Assembly (NCBI GenBank): GCA_014904985.1
Contig: MU129211.1
Coordinates: 1 to 53,816, forward strand
Source: Hydnum rufescens UP504
Taxonomy: Eukaryota > Basidiomycota > Agaricomycetes > Cantharellales > Hydnaceae
DNA length: 53,816 nucleotides
Reading direction: 5' to 3'
Position numbers and translations under genes: made by a program. The notes under the pieces were generated by a model that worked only from the letters and a program-made list of their open reading frames with translations, had not been told where the DNA came from and made no database searches. Positions 42,140 through 53,185 of the stretch are shown in pieces (position 1 is the first letter of the stretch; each line of letters begins with the position of its first letter).

Positions 42140-43385
42140 ACATATGTACGACATACCAGGCCAGTCCCACTATCCCACCCATCATGATCGCGACAGGGGG
42201 AAGGTTATTGTACCACTATACGCTCACAAACCACATGGAAACCACAATAAGCCACCAAGTATTCGACTCCAGGCTTGTTGAACCTTTGACGGTACGGGCT
42301 CCTTCCACAGTTGGATGACAGCGGTGAAGGGAACGTGCCTGTTGATAGATACACCAAAATATTAGGGAGCATAAAACGCAGGGCCAATATAAGAATGCAC
42401 GCAGTGCGGCATTTAACCCCCGGAGAAGGGATCTGGAGAGATTATTATAAGATATGGTCGAAATCAACGGGAACGGTATTAGGCAGTCTAATACCTTGTG
42501 ACGTGTTTTTCTCTCAGCTTTACGTAGAATGGAAGTACTGCAAATTTCAGTATTAATCCAGGAGTGAAGATCGCAATCCAACCAATCAAGGCACCCAGCA
42601 CTGGGTGCTCAGGATTAGCAAGCATGCCCAAGTAGGTTGTGCGCACAGAACACATGATCAGCTTTTAGGGATGTGTGTATGAGAGGACGCTCAGGTGATA
42701 CCGGAAATGTTGGAATTGGGCCCAGCCTGAGGGAACGCCTGGAGGATGGCGAAGCGGAAGAGAAAGTCGTGATCCAGTACCCAACCAGGGTCGACGGCGT
42801 ATTCTCTAAGCTAGGTGAATAAACACTTGACCTCTTCCGAAGATAATGCTTTCTATAATAGGATGCAAGCTGATCAGAAGGAATATACGGCTGCACCGTT
42901 GATGCACCAACCGGCGATAAAGAGATTGATGCCAAAATTCCATATCCTTGCTGCATTGTTCGAAAAATGACTCAAGAAACAAAAATACAGATAAAGAGGA
43001 CCAAAACTAATATGCTTTTTGGCACGCTCACGGAGGTTTCGAGGAGCTGAGGTCCATGAATGGGACGAAAGTGGCTTGTGGGGCCATTATTAGCGGTCGC
43101 ACCATGGTTAGGGGAACGATGAAAAACGAGGTAAGAGGGTGGTCGAAGGCTGGCCTCTTAGGGCACCGGAGGTAAATTGCTCGGCGCTAAGAATGAGACC
43201 AAATACGGAGCTACCGGACTAGCGGAAGAGTCCCGCTTCATCGAAGATCAAGGTCACGAGCCCCCCAACCAGACTTAGGGTGGGATACAGCCAGATTGAA
43301 GTGTACAGCAGCCCGATCGCTGCTGAGAGACACAACAGCAGTAGCCCATGGTAAGGGTAAACAGTAGCGAACTCAATAGCGGGGG
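42140..43385 (-). pseudogene. CHR-family chromate/anion transporter relic
   Basis: Membrane transporter pieces on the minus strand, in order: GLLLLCLSAAIGLLYTSIW and LYPTLSLVGGLVTLIFDEAG (about 43340-43205); WNFGINLFIAGWCINGAAV (about 42930-42870); GWVLDHDFLFRFAILQAFP (about 42780-42730); YLGMLANPEHPVLGALIGW and IAIFTPGLILKFAVLPFY (about 42640-42530); SRSLLRGLNAALRAF (about 42430-42390); and MMGGIVGLAWYVVHM at 42185. This matches the second half of a fungal CHR protein (GWV..F..G..QAFPGP.N and TPGL...LPF signatures, here QAGPNSN). Many stops and shifts. The N-terminal half is missing, replaced at about 43385 by the PSY2 gene's 5' flank. Confidence 0.62.
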
Positions 43386-43464
43386 GTGCCGAGATGCGTC
43401 GCAGAGCGCTCCGGGTCGCCCCAAGTGCCTAACTGCACCCGGCTCGCCAAAGCAAGGTTCCAAC

Positions 43465-45188
43465 ATGGATAAAGACGAACAATCCTCCTTCCCACCCCAA
43501 GACCTAGGTCTCAGCCCATCTGGTGTGCCTCTTCGACCGTCCACCTACCTGATGCTACTCTCCCAGACGTTTCCTCAGACGACATGAATATTGATGACGA
43601 TCCCTCAACCTTCCATGACCATCATGTCTCAGACTCACAAGAGAACGGTGTAGGTGGCTCGAGCTCTGATACTGAGCCAGAATAGTCTCGAGAAGACTGG
43701 ATGGCCGACATGTGGCCCGTTAAGGCGCGTCACCCAAGTTATTTGCTCCCGAAACACGCCCTGACACTCACGTGATAGGTTTACGAACTCGTCGGAGCCC
43801 GGTGGACAGATCGAGGCACTGCTCTGTGTACTGGCGTGTACGACGAGGCGCTTGACCAGGCTGCAATCGTGGCCAAAAGCGAAATAGGAGACGTTGAGAT
43901 CCTCCGATCGCAAGTCCGCGGTTTTGATGCCTATCAACGCCAGCAAGGTGAGATCTGAGTGGCAGAATGTACCCCTGGAAAATTTCCCCTGGCATCTACA
44001 GCATTCATCGCATGACCCTCTTCACTCTTCACTCGCTTGCAGAAACCTTGATCGTGTGGGCCGAGCCAGACGGCACAGATTTTGCCCTCAGCTTTCAGGA
44101 CGTGGAAGGCTGTGGTGAGATGTGGGACTTTATCCTCGAAGTCCAGCGTCACTTCCGCGCCAAGGGTTGAGTGTCTCCAATATGCTTCCGCCTTGCAGGT
44201 TCGACTGACATATGGAATTCAAGATGGTGATGACTCGAGTTTGTCCCCTCTGGCCTCTGGTTCTGGAAGGTCGCAGTCTCGTCTCACTGTGACATCCATC
44301 ATTGCCTCTCGCCGTCTTCCCGAACCTGCTCTTGGAATTATCGGAGACGTTGAAGCAGCTATCAAGGTCATCGCCAAGACGCTGCACGGTCGTGCACGCA
44401 TATGTGAATATATTTTAAACGAAGTGGGTTTGTCTTTCCGTGGCTTCGGTAAGTGCTAATGCCTATACTACCCAGGACTACATCAAATCATTAATTGACG
44501 TGATGAAGCAGGCTGAGGATTTGGAGAGCTTGACAGATTTGCATGCCTTATATAGTATTATGCACACTATTCGTGGGTAATTCCCACCTGAACCCTCGGA
44601 TTTAGACTAAACCCATTATCAATAGTGTCTATGAACGACCATGGCATCATCGATTATATTCTACACGAGGACGTCTTCCTTGGCGTCGTTGGCATCCTGG
44701 AATGTGAGTAGCTTCAGGATCACATCTAACAATGCGCCTCATTCGCTTTTTTAGATGACCCCGAATTCCCAACACATAAAGCCTCGTATCGGGACTTCGT
44801 CAAGAACTCGTTGAAGTCCACACAAGTCATCGAAATTAAAGATGATACCGTACAACGGAAGATTCGCCAGATCTACCAGCTGCAATATCTTAAAGACGTC
44901 GTCCTCGCGCGTGTGTTGGATGAATCGACCTCCGATGTGCTCAACACTTTCATCCTGTTTAATCAGAGCGACATCAACAACTACACCACGCAAGATGCCA
45001 CTTTCCTGGCAGATCTTTTGCGACCGTTCACTCTTTCAGAAGGCTCAGGATTCGGCGCTGGACCGATCCCGGCGACAAATCCAACAGCACCCAGCAACCC
45101 CAATATGTTCAACACCATTAGCCTTAGCGATGAGAGACAACGTGAACAAGCCCCCTCGCCGCCGCCTTCATCCATCCACCCCTCTCTA
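43465..45188 (+). pseudogene. PSY2: PSY2/SMEK (PP4 regulatory subunit 3), 5' part
   Basis: Regulatory subunit of protein phosphatase 4. Possible ATG 43465 (MDKDEQSSFPPQ). Then DDMNIDDDPSTFHDHHV in another frame, with a TAG at 43683-43685 after SSSDTEPE. The EVH1/PH-like domain: VYELVGARWTDRGTALCTGV (43779-43947), then ETLIVWAEPDGTDFALSFQ and CGEMWDFILEVQ (44043-44164). The SMEK helical domain: LPEPALGIIGDVEAAIKVI, DYIKSLIDVMKQAEDLESL, NDHGIIDYILHEDVF. Then DPEFPTHKASYRDFV, IYQLQYLKDVVLARVLDE and NTFILFNQSDINNY. Exons are joined by short GT..AG introns. Homology stops at the MITE at 45189 and resumes at 53186, so the gene is split by 8 kb of insertions. Confidence 0.85.
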
Positions 45189-45733
45189 GTGTTGCCGCGA
45201 CTTGACTCGACTACTCGACTTTCAGCGAGTTCCGGTGACTTGGGTCAACCCGCGACCTCTTACGACTTCCAAGTCAAGGTCGAGTCGCAAGTCGCGACTT
45301 GACCTCCCATATGTACATATATAGCAATGGGGGGGGGCCGGCATAACTTTGGGTGTATGTGTACCTAGAATGAGCCTTGGGTTTTTGCGTGTTTGTAACA
45401 GTGGAATTTGTACAAAAGGCACGGTTTGTTGTATACACTGATACATGTGAATGTGGAAAAGACACTGGTGGTACATACTGATGACTTTAGGGGTGGAGAG
45501 ATTGCTAAGAGAGCACGCAAGAGGTTGATTAGTTGCGAGAGTGCAGCAAATGGTCGCAGCCTTCCCACTCATTTCGAGTGCTTCCTCACGGTGGCCGAAT
45601 TCCGAACGTTAACGAAGAATGGAGAGGTTTTCGACAAAGCAAGTGAGTTGTGAGTTGTAGGTCACGGAATCCACTCGACTTTGAAGCGACTCGGCGCGAC
45701 TTGCGACCTTCAAATTGCAAGTCGCGGCAATAC
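45189..45733. mobile_element. TA-flanked MITE carrying a TPR-gene fragment
   Basis: Terminal inverted repeats GTGTTGCCGCGACTTG (45189-45204) and its complement with one mismatch (45718-45733), flanked by TA at 45187-45188 and 45734-45735. The ends hold further CGACTTG subrepeats. The interior has a piece of TPR-gene DNA (45565-45650). It sits in the coding region of PSY2. Confidence 0.82.
45565..45650 (-). pseudogene. TPR-gene fragment inside MITE
   Basis: TTCCTCACGGTGGCCGAATTCC and GAATGGAGAGGTTTT match the tandem DNA unit of the TPR gene (TTCATGGCGGCCAAATTTTG, GAATGGAGAGGTTGTT). Confidence 0.65.
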
Positions 45734-45742
45734 TACCCAGAC
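45728..45742 (+). repeat. LINE target-site duplication, left
   Basis: CAATACTACCCAGAC, identical to 53171-53185. Its first six bases are the last bases of the MITE, so the LINE arrived after the MITE. Confidence 0.9.
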
Positions 45743-46025
45743 AACAAGAAAGCTTCCGCAACTTGAGTTTGTGCAACCTACAGTTCTTGTACGGCCCTCA
45801 CTCTCGCATAGCTACTCATAATCATAGAGTCTAGCTTGGCAAACGGTTCTGGCTAAACGCAGTGAACAATTCCAGTTAAACCCGTTTCAGTCGTCCTTTT
45901 CACCCACCCTATACGGACGCGCCGCCCCCAGTGGAACTGCAAGGAAAACTTCTCTCTATCTCTTACTCTCTATCCCATACTCTCTATCTCATATCTCCTC
46001 ACCCCACACACCTCTAAACCCTCCA

Positions 46026-46056
<31 letters not shown>

Positions 46057-46111
46057 GCTGCTATCCCAAAAACTCCTAGCCTCCACAAAGCTATACCCCC
46101 ACCTGCTAACC

Positions 46112-47418
46112 ATGTCTCAGCAGGATATTGCCCATTCACAGGATGTCTTCTCAGCATCCTATGTCCCCAAACCCTGGGGGGAGCTCAGCTTCACTCCATC
46201 CTCCCCAACTACAAAGACCAGAGTGCTTGTGCTACTAAACTCCTTGAAATCCTTGAGCAGATCTCAGCCAAGAAAACCGCATCACAACGCTCACAGGCCA
46301 AAGAACCCAAGACTTTCTCCATCCTGGTGGAGGACTTTAAGGGTATCCTTGACCTGGCAAGACAAAATAAATGCAACACTGAGACAGGTAACCGGATAGC
46401 TACCCAAATTGCCACGCTCACAGAAGACATCCACAACCACTTTGACAAACTTGAGCAAGATGTATCTGCTCTCTCCTCCATCCCGGCATCCACTCAGCCC
46501 ACCACCTATAGTCAAGCCCTGGCCTCAAATAAGTCTCCTACTACTACTGGTCACCCAAAAGTGACCCCCCCTGCTACCTCCACCTGCATTCGTAATCCCG
46601 AACTGGATCTCACGCTGATCCAGTCTCATCCTTCCAATCCGGTCTACCCCACCACCCTCTTCCCAGAGCTCAAATGGCTGGCTGACACTGCCATTGAGTC
46701 TGCTAGCATTGTTGGCCCTGATGGAAAACCCTTGAAAATCTGCGCAGTCTCACACCATGCCTCGAAGGATATCATTATCACCATGAATTCAGTCACGGAT
46801 GCTGACCGCCTCCATTCTAACACCAACTGGGTCCCTCTCCTCAGCAAAGAACTCACACTCCATTGCCCTGTCTTTGCTATCATAGCACACCGTGTTCCCA
46901 CCTCCTTTGATCCCACGTCAAAAGATGACTTTGGGGACCTCAAATCCAGCAACCCAGGTATACTAGACAGCCTAGCCCATGTCATGTGGGCTCGCCCCAA
47001 CTTAGACACCAACAAGAAGTTCTCCTCACTCGTCCTCCACCTCCACAACCCCCGCGATGCCAACAAAGCAATTACCAACTCCATCTCATACAATGGTACC
47101 CTCCTAGCCACAGAAAAATCATGCTGATCAGTCCTCCAGTGCCACAACTGCCAACGCTTTGGCCATACCACAGCTCAGTGCTCGGCTCAGAAGACCTGCA
47201 GCCGATGCACCGGCCCCCACTTAACCACCGAATGCCACTGTACTGCCACACCGGCATGCCTCGATCATCGCGATTGTACACATGTCCCCCTCCTATGTGC
47301 GTTATGTAAAGGTAGCCATCGAGCCACCAGCAAGGAATGCCCCATGCGGATCCAAGCCCTAGCCCGAGTAAACAACTCCTCCAATGACGACCCCCTCCTC
47401 TACTCTATCCATGAATAG
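46112..47418 (+). pseudogene. LINE ORF1, gag-like zinc-knuckle protein
   Basis: Nucleic-acid-binding ORF1 product. Starts MSQQDIAHSQDVFSASYVPK. An indel in the G-run near 46178-46183 moves the frame to the long part (VEDFKGILDLARQNK onward). The C-terminus has three Cys-rich knuckles: CHNCQRFGHTTAQC (CX2CX4HX4C), CSRCTGPHLTTEC and CALCKGSHRATSKEC. A premature TGA at 47125-47127 lies just before the knuckles. The expected terminal stop is TAG 47416-47418. Confidence 0.82.
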
Positions 47419-50400
47419 AGAGGCCTCCCAAGCTTCCTCCTGCCACAGCTCCCTCCTGCCGACAACCTTCCCAACCCCTCCCCGGAGTTTTTGGCTTTCC
47501 AATATAACACGCACCATGCCTCGGCAGTCCACCACTCCCTTTTTAACAGCCCCGAGACAGCTAAGTTCAACATCCTGTTTATCCAGGAACCTTACACCTA
47601 CTCTCTTAATGGTACTCCCCGCATCCTACAGCATCCCAAGTGGCACCTCTTACTCCCATCTGGCCCCGTCTCTGACCCACCAACCCCCCCCTCCTCTGTC
47701 ATTTATGTTAACACTCATATTCCTTCATCTCTATATCAAACTCTCCCCACTGGCTCACCTAACATCTCAGCAGTATCCTTCTCCTTCCATGCCATCCCAC
47801 TCCGCTTATTTTCATTAATGTCTACAACCCACCTTCCACTTTCTCTTCCCTACAACCCCTCTATAACTTACTAGCAGACCCCTTTTCCTCCCACCAGACT
47901 CCCCTCTCATTCTCCTAGGTGATTTCAATATGCACTCCCCTCTCTGGGATGCCCCGGATAGGGTGGGGGTGAGCAACGCTGAGTCAGATGACCTCATCCT
48001 TGCCCTATTGCATCACGGAGCACAACTTCAATCCCAGCCAGGTATAATCACATTTCACAATGCCCAAAACCACACAACGGTAATCGATCTAGCATTCACT
48101 TCCCCAGCAGCATGAAACCTCTACATAGCATGCAACACTTCCCATGATCTGGACCACGATCATGGCTCAGACCACTACCCACTAATACACTGCCTAGCTC
48201 TCCACACTCCCCCCCCAGTTTCATCCCAACGGCACCTATGGGACAAGGCAGATTGGATCAAGATTGCCTCTTTGGTCAAAGAAGACTTACGATCATGGTC
48301 AACACCTCGTCCCAACCAAGCCGCTATTAATATGGCAGTAGTTCACCTCACGGAAACTGTAAAGAAGGCTATCACGGCCCATGTACCCCTATCCTCACCC
48401 TCACCATATGCCAAATGCTGGTGGTCCCCAGAACTCACGGCCCTCCGGAAACGGGCCAGCCATGTCTGATGCCAGGCTCAATCAACCCACACTGAAGAGA
48501 CTGCAGAAATATGGGCTGTGGCCCGAAGAGCTTTCCAACATGGAGTCAGGCAACACAAGCGCCAGCACTGGCGTGACTTCCTTGCCTCCCTTGATGACTC
48601 CACCCTGTTCACTGCCTCATGTTATGCAACGAATGAACAGGTGCCTCATTTCATCCCTCCACTCACACGACCGGGAAATTCCCCTGCCACCACCCTGCCC
48701 GATCAAGCCAACCTTTTTTGGGAGACTTTCTTCTCTCCACCATGTGCACCTGACCTCTCTGATATCCATCCTGGCCATGCCTACCCCACTCCTCACCACT
48801 TTTACCCCTCCAAATCACAGAACTAGATGAACAGATAAAGCGCATGGCCCCAGACAAGGCCCCGGGGATCGATGGCATCCCAGTCCGACTCCTCCAAAAG
48901 GTCTGGGACTCGATCTGCCAACCACTCTATGACATCTTTAAAGCATGTATTTGTATTGGATTTTACCCCTCTCCCTGGCGGGAAGCCACAACCTTAATCC
49001 TTCGCAAACCTGGGAAACTGGACTATTCAAAACCAAATGCCTACTGCCCTATCGCCCTCTTGAGCACTATGGGCAAGCTCTTTGAGGGCACCATAGCCCA
49101 ACGAATTACCTATTTAGCAGATAAGCACCAACTCCTGCCCAACACTCACCTAGGTTGCCGCCCAGGCCACTCTGCAGAGGATGGCATAATCACCATTGAA
49201 GAGCATATCAAACACGAATGGCGCCGCAAAAATGTGGTAGGGGCGCTGCTCATAGATGTCAAGAATGCCTTTCCCACTGTCTCTAAACCCCGCTTGATCC
49301 ATAACATGCGAAAATGCAAGGTCCCCCTCGAAATCACTAACCTCATTTCTTCTTTCATGTCCAGCCGCAACTCCACCATTGTCTGTGGAGACTACACCTC
49401 TGACCCCATGCCCTGCGATGTTGGAATCCCCCAGGGGTCCCCACTCTCAGGCATCCTTTATCTCTTCTATAATACTGACCTCCTGGACATCCCCAATATA
49501 GTCATCTCCCTCGGTTTGCAGGGTTGGGCTGACGACATCATTTTCCTTGCGCCGGGCTCCTCAGCGCACAAGGCCCGCTGGACTCTTGAGGATGCAGCAA
49601 GGCATGCCTTACTTTGGAGCCCTCGCCATGCCTCAACTCTTGACATTGTCAAAACCCAATACATCATTTTCACACGAAATCGTGCCCTCATTGACAACGC
49701 TCCCATTTCCTTTGGCGACTCCCAGATCTCTCCATCAGATAGAGTTACCTACTTAGGTGTAATTTTCAATTTGGAGCTCTGATGGAAACTACAAGGGGAG
49801 AAGGCAGCATCTTGAGGCCGCTCTGCCCTCATGGCCCTGGGATCCTTGGCATGCACAACCTGGGGAATCCCTCTGATGCAATTCCGACGCCTAGTCATCA
49901 CGTGTGTCTATAGCCACACAGACTACGCAGCGGTAGCCTGGCACAGTTTTGCTACTAACACCCGAGCAGTTCATACTTTAGACTCCATCCAAAGACTGGC
50001 TCAACGTATCATGTTGGGTGCCTTCCGGACCTCCCCCACTTCCGCTCTTGATCATGACTCCAACCTCCTTCCTACATGAACCCGGCTCAACCGCAAGGCC
50101 ATGCGATCAGCTTTATGCATGCTCTCTGCCCCTGACACTAACCCAGCAGGTCCACTGGCACGCCGAGCCCTCACTCATGATGTCAAGTCCCACAGGACAG
50201 CTCTCCAATGTATTTTTCACTCACCTTCCTCTTTCACCCCTCTCTCCCCAATTGAAACCATCCTCCCCCAGGCATATCCACCTTGGTGGACACCCCCTCT
50301 AGATGGCCATATTGCTTCAACTAGAGAACTAGCAGTCGAAGCACTTGCAAACATGCAGTATTCCCACACTCAAACTTTAATTTACAGCGATGGCTCAAAG

Positions 50401-50660
50401 ATGGAGGAAGGAGTGGGGGCCGCAGCTGTTGACCCCAGACGAAAACTCACCATGAGTTGCCACCTAGGAGCACCAATGACCCACACAGTATTCGAGGCAG
50501 AGCTCGTCGGCATTCAACTCGGACTATCAATGGCAGCTTCTCTCCCGACAACCACTTCTTCAGTCTACATTTTCCTGGACAACCAAGCAGCAATAACGGC
50601 CTGCACGCAACGCACTTGGAATCAACCAGGCCAGTCCCTCATCCTAAAAATTCACGCTGT

Positions 50661-52169
50661 TGGAGGGAAAAATCCCTACCACATAGAGTTCCATTTCAGC
50701 GTCGAATTTTCCGATGAACAAATTAAAAATGTACCAATATGTCATTCCAATATCAAGCCTTTCATCTGTTCATGGATGAGCATGAATTCCATATGCCTGA
50801 AAAGATGTAAACGGAATGCTCATTTCCTTGTACACAAGTCAATCTCCTGGGGTCTTCAACAGGCCACAGGGACTGTATTCATTTATGCCGTACCATAAGC
50901 CATGATATGGTGGACCCGGCAATTCAACTTGCCCTTCTGTATATCATCTTGAATTCTCCTTCAATCTGCTCATACGGATCTTGCTGCCTTAAGGGCGATC
51001 CTAACGAATGGTGATTATGTAATACGATGGATTACACACCCGGGCCTTCATTCCTACTCGCAGATGCATTATGTAATCAAATAGGGGCAAATGCGGCACT
51101 CTCAAGGAGTATTCGTTGAATTTCTCTGTCAGTTTTGATCGGATCGGCTCGGGAAAGTAGCGTCCAGAAAGATACGATTCATACCTATCCGACGATACCA
51201 AGTACGAGTCAATCCGATAAAAACTGCACGTTCTAGAACGATTTTACTATGGAATCCATGCTCTTAAGGAGTATTTTCCGCTTTTCGAAGTCAATTCGTA
51301 TCCGATCGACTCGTAAATATAGCGTCCTGAAAGCTGTGATCAATACCTATCGAATGATATTGATTACGTGTTCATCGGATCAGAACTGAGGCTTCTGGAA
51401 CGATTTCACCTGCTCATTCATAATATGAAGGTGTATGTTTCGAATTTCTCCGTCAGTTTTGATCGGATTTGCATGAAACAACCGTGCCTAGAAAGGTATT
51501 GAAAATGCCCATCCAGCGGTATGAAGGGCGTCACGAACGAAGAAGAACTCGGTGTTCTACATATGAATTTCCCCCTTGTCTCAGGAGAACATCATTCCCC
51601 CTTCCAATTTTCAAATATCGAATATTGTCCGGCAGCCTTATATCCGAAGGATAGGACGTTCAGGACGACTCATTCCACCATTCCTCAAGGGAATCTGTCC
51701 AAAAGGGAAGGAGAAATAGTCATTTTATGCTATATCCTATCCCCAGACTTGTAAATTGAATATCTCTGTCAGTTTTGAAGCTTTTGACTTGATTCCTTTT
51801 TCTACATATTTCCCCTATCCCCCTGCTTCCATCGGATATTTGATCTCATAGCCAGGTTGTATATTAAGCGAATTGTGTTGAAAATTCCATTGTCTTCCCC
51901 TCCCCAGTCTGAAGCACTGAAGTATTGCTGGTGGATTCCCAGGCAAATTCCATCTGAGGACATTGCTACTACTACACTTTGTCTAAGGCCACAAGACTAG
52001 GACCTTGGAGTGTGGGATTTGTGGCATAATTTCCCCTTTATTCATCTGCTTGGGCAACTACTGCTGACAGCGGATTATCTTCTATCCTAAAGACCCTCCT
52101 ACACTTGGACCTGAACATTCAGATTATATTGGTGGCCCCCATTCTTCGTTCTCGATTCAACATCGCGGA
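50661..52169. mobile_element. 1.5-kb insertion inside LINE RNase H
   Basis: RNase H homology stops after LILKIHAV and resumes at AEISPFSPAYNAHCKFL. CTGT flanks both sides (50657-50660, 52170-52173), a possible 4-bp target duplication. No coding capacity and no clear terminal inverted repeats. Carries tandem copies of the repeat also found at 2880-3115. Class unknown. Confidence 0.65.
51080..51500 (+). repeat. Dispersed repeat, copy 2 (about three degenerate subunits)
   Basis: Words CTCAAGGAGTATT, GAATTTCTCTGTCAGTTTTG, ATCGGATCGGCTCG and TAGCGTCCAGAAAG recur at about 165-180-bp steps (starts near 51099, 51268 and 51436, decaying). Shares order and flanking AATAGGGGC with the minus-strand copy at 2880-3115. 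Confidence 0.75.
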
Positions 52170-53170
52170 CTGTGGCAGAGATCTCCCCATTTTCTCCTGC
52201 TTACAACGCACACTGCAAGTTCCTCAAGTGCAGCCACCCCCATATGTCAATCTGTCTCACTTGGATCCCAGGCCATGAGGGGATCCCTGGGAATGAAGCA
52301 GCAGATAAATGGGCCAAGGTCGCAACGAAATTTCACCCCCCCCTAGCCTCCTCCGGCCTCCCCACATCACTGGCCGCCTCCTGTGAATATGCCTACAAAC
52401 ACTTACTACCACCACCAGAGATCTCCCGCCAAGCAGGATCACGCCATAGACAGGTCCACAGTAGTTTCTCTAGCGCGACAACATTTTGCATGCTTGCCTC
52501 CCTGCCACGAGGTGGTTGCAGCATCATTACCCAACTACGCACGGGCCATGTAGCCCTACGTGACTATCTCGAGCGCTTTGGCCATGCAGAGTCACCCTTC
52601 TGCCTACGCTGTGGGGCCCGCGAGACCCCGGAACACTTTTTGGTCTTCTGCGCGTGCTTCACTTGCGAACGCCTGTGACTCCGGCGCGACATCCTCCGCA
52701 TGGACAACACCCTCTCATCAACAAACCTTCCCACCCTCCTCTCGGACCCCCGAATTGTCCCTCTGACCCTTCGTTACATCCGCAACACTCGCCACTTCCC
52801 CCTCCATACTCCCATCTTATAATCCCTCCTACCAGCTTAACTTAGATTCCTTTCTCTCCCTTTTCCTTCTTTTTTCCTTCTCCTTCTTTCTCGCGGACCT
52901 ATGCCTTCCAATCTCACCTATGCCTTATGCCTTTTGTAATTTTCACAACTTTCCCTCTAACTCACACTATGGGTGCTACCCCCCTCTCTCCCCCCATAGA
53001 TACCTTACAAGCCGAGCACCTCCTACTTTCTCGTCCCTTCCGCTTTCTCACATTTCACCAGCCTCCACCCATCCCACTGCTATCATCTATAACATAGTAA
53101 CATAGTGCGGCATATGCCTTCCTGGCACAGATATGTACTTAAAATTGGATAACATCATCATCATCATCAT

Positions 53171-53185
53171 CAATACTACCCAGAC
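53171..53185 (+). repeat. LINE target-site duplication, right
   Basis: CAATACTACCCAGAC, pairs with 45728-45742. Confidence 0.9.

Larger units (their letters stand above)
47427..52822 (+). pseudogene. LINE ORF2: endonuclease-RT-RNase H, interrupted
   Basis: APE-type endonuclease words IQEPYTY, LLGDFNMHSPLWD and GSDHYP. Reverse transcriptase from about 48830 (MAPDKAPGIDGIP): motif A LLIDVKNAFPT, motif B GIPQGSPLSGILYLF, motif C GWADDIIFLA. RNase H: YSDGSK, EAELVGIQLG, LDNQAAITAC, then, after the 1.5-kb insertion, WIPGHEGIPGNEAADKWAK. A C-terminal CLRCGARETPEHFLVFC finger (CX2CX7HX4C). In-frame TGA at 48113, 48467, 49780, 49813, 50077 and 52676. Frameshifts near 47880 and 48805. Expected final stop TAA 52820-52822. 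Confidence 0.88.
45743..53170 (+). mobile_element. LINE retrotransposon (Tad1-like, RNase H-bearing)
   Basis: A 7.4-kb insertion bounded by a 15-bp target duplication and ending in a CAT/ATC simple repeat (about 53157-53170). The 5' UTR has a CTCTCTAT-rich tract and an internal A-run (about 46020-46056). ORF1 (zinc-knuckle protein) is followed by ORF2 (endonuclease, reverse transcriptase, RNase H, terminal CCHC-like finger), the order of Tad/I-group LINEs. A secondary insertion (50661-52169) splits RNase H. At least seven internal TGA stops and several frameshifts make it dead. Confidence 0.9.

Noticed and set aside
43779..45188. Intact PSY2 using the insertions as introns
   Set aside because: A TAG after SSSDTEPE and a lost base near 53230 break the frame independently of the insertions, and no paired splice sites fit around them.
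46020..46056. Poly(A) tail marking a LINE 3' end
   Set aside because: The A-run lies upstream of ORF1. The LINE 3' end is the ATC repeat at 53157-53170 next to the target duplication.
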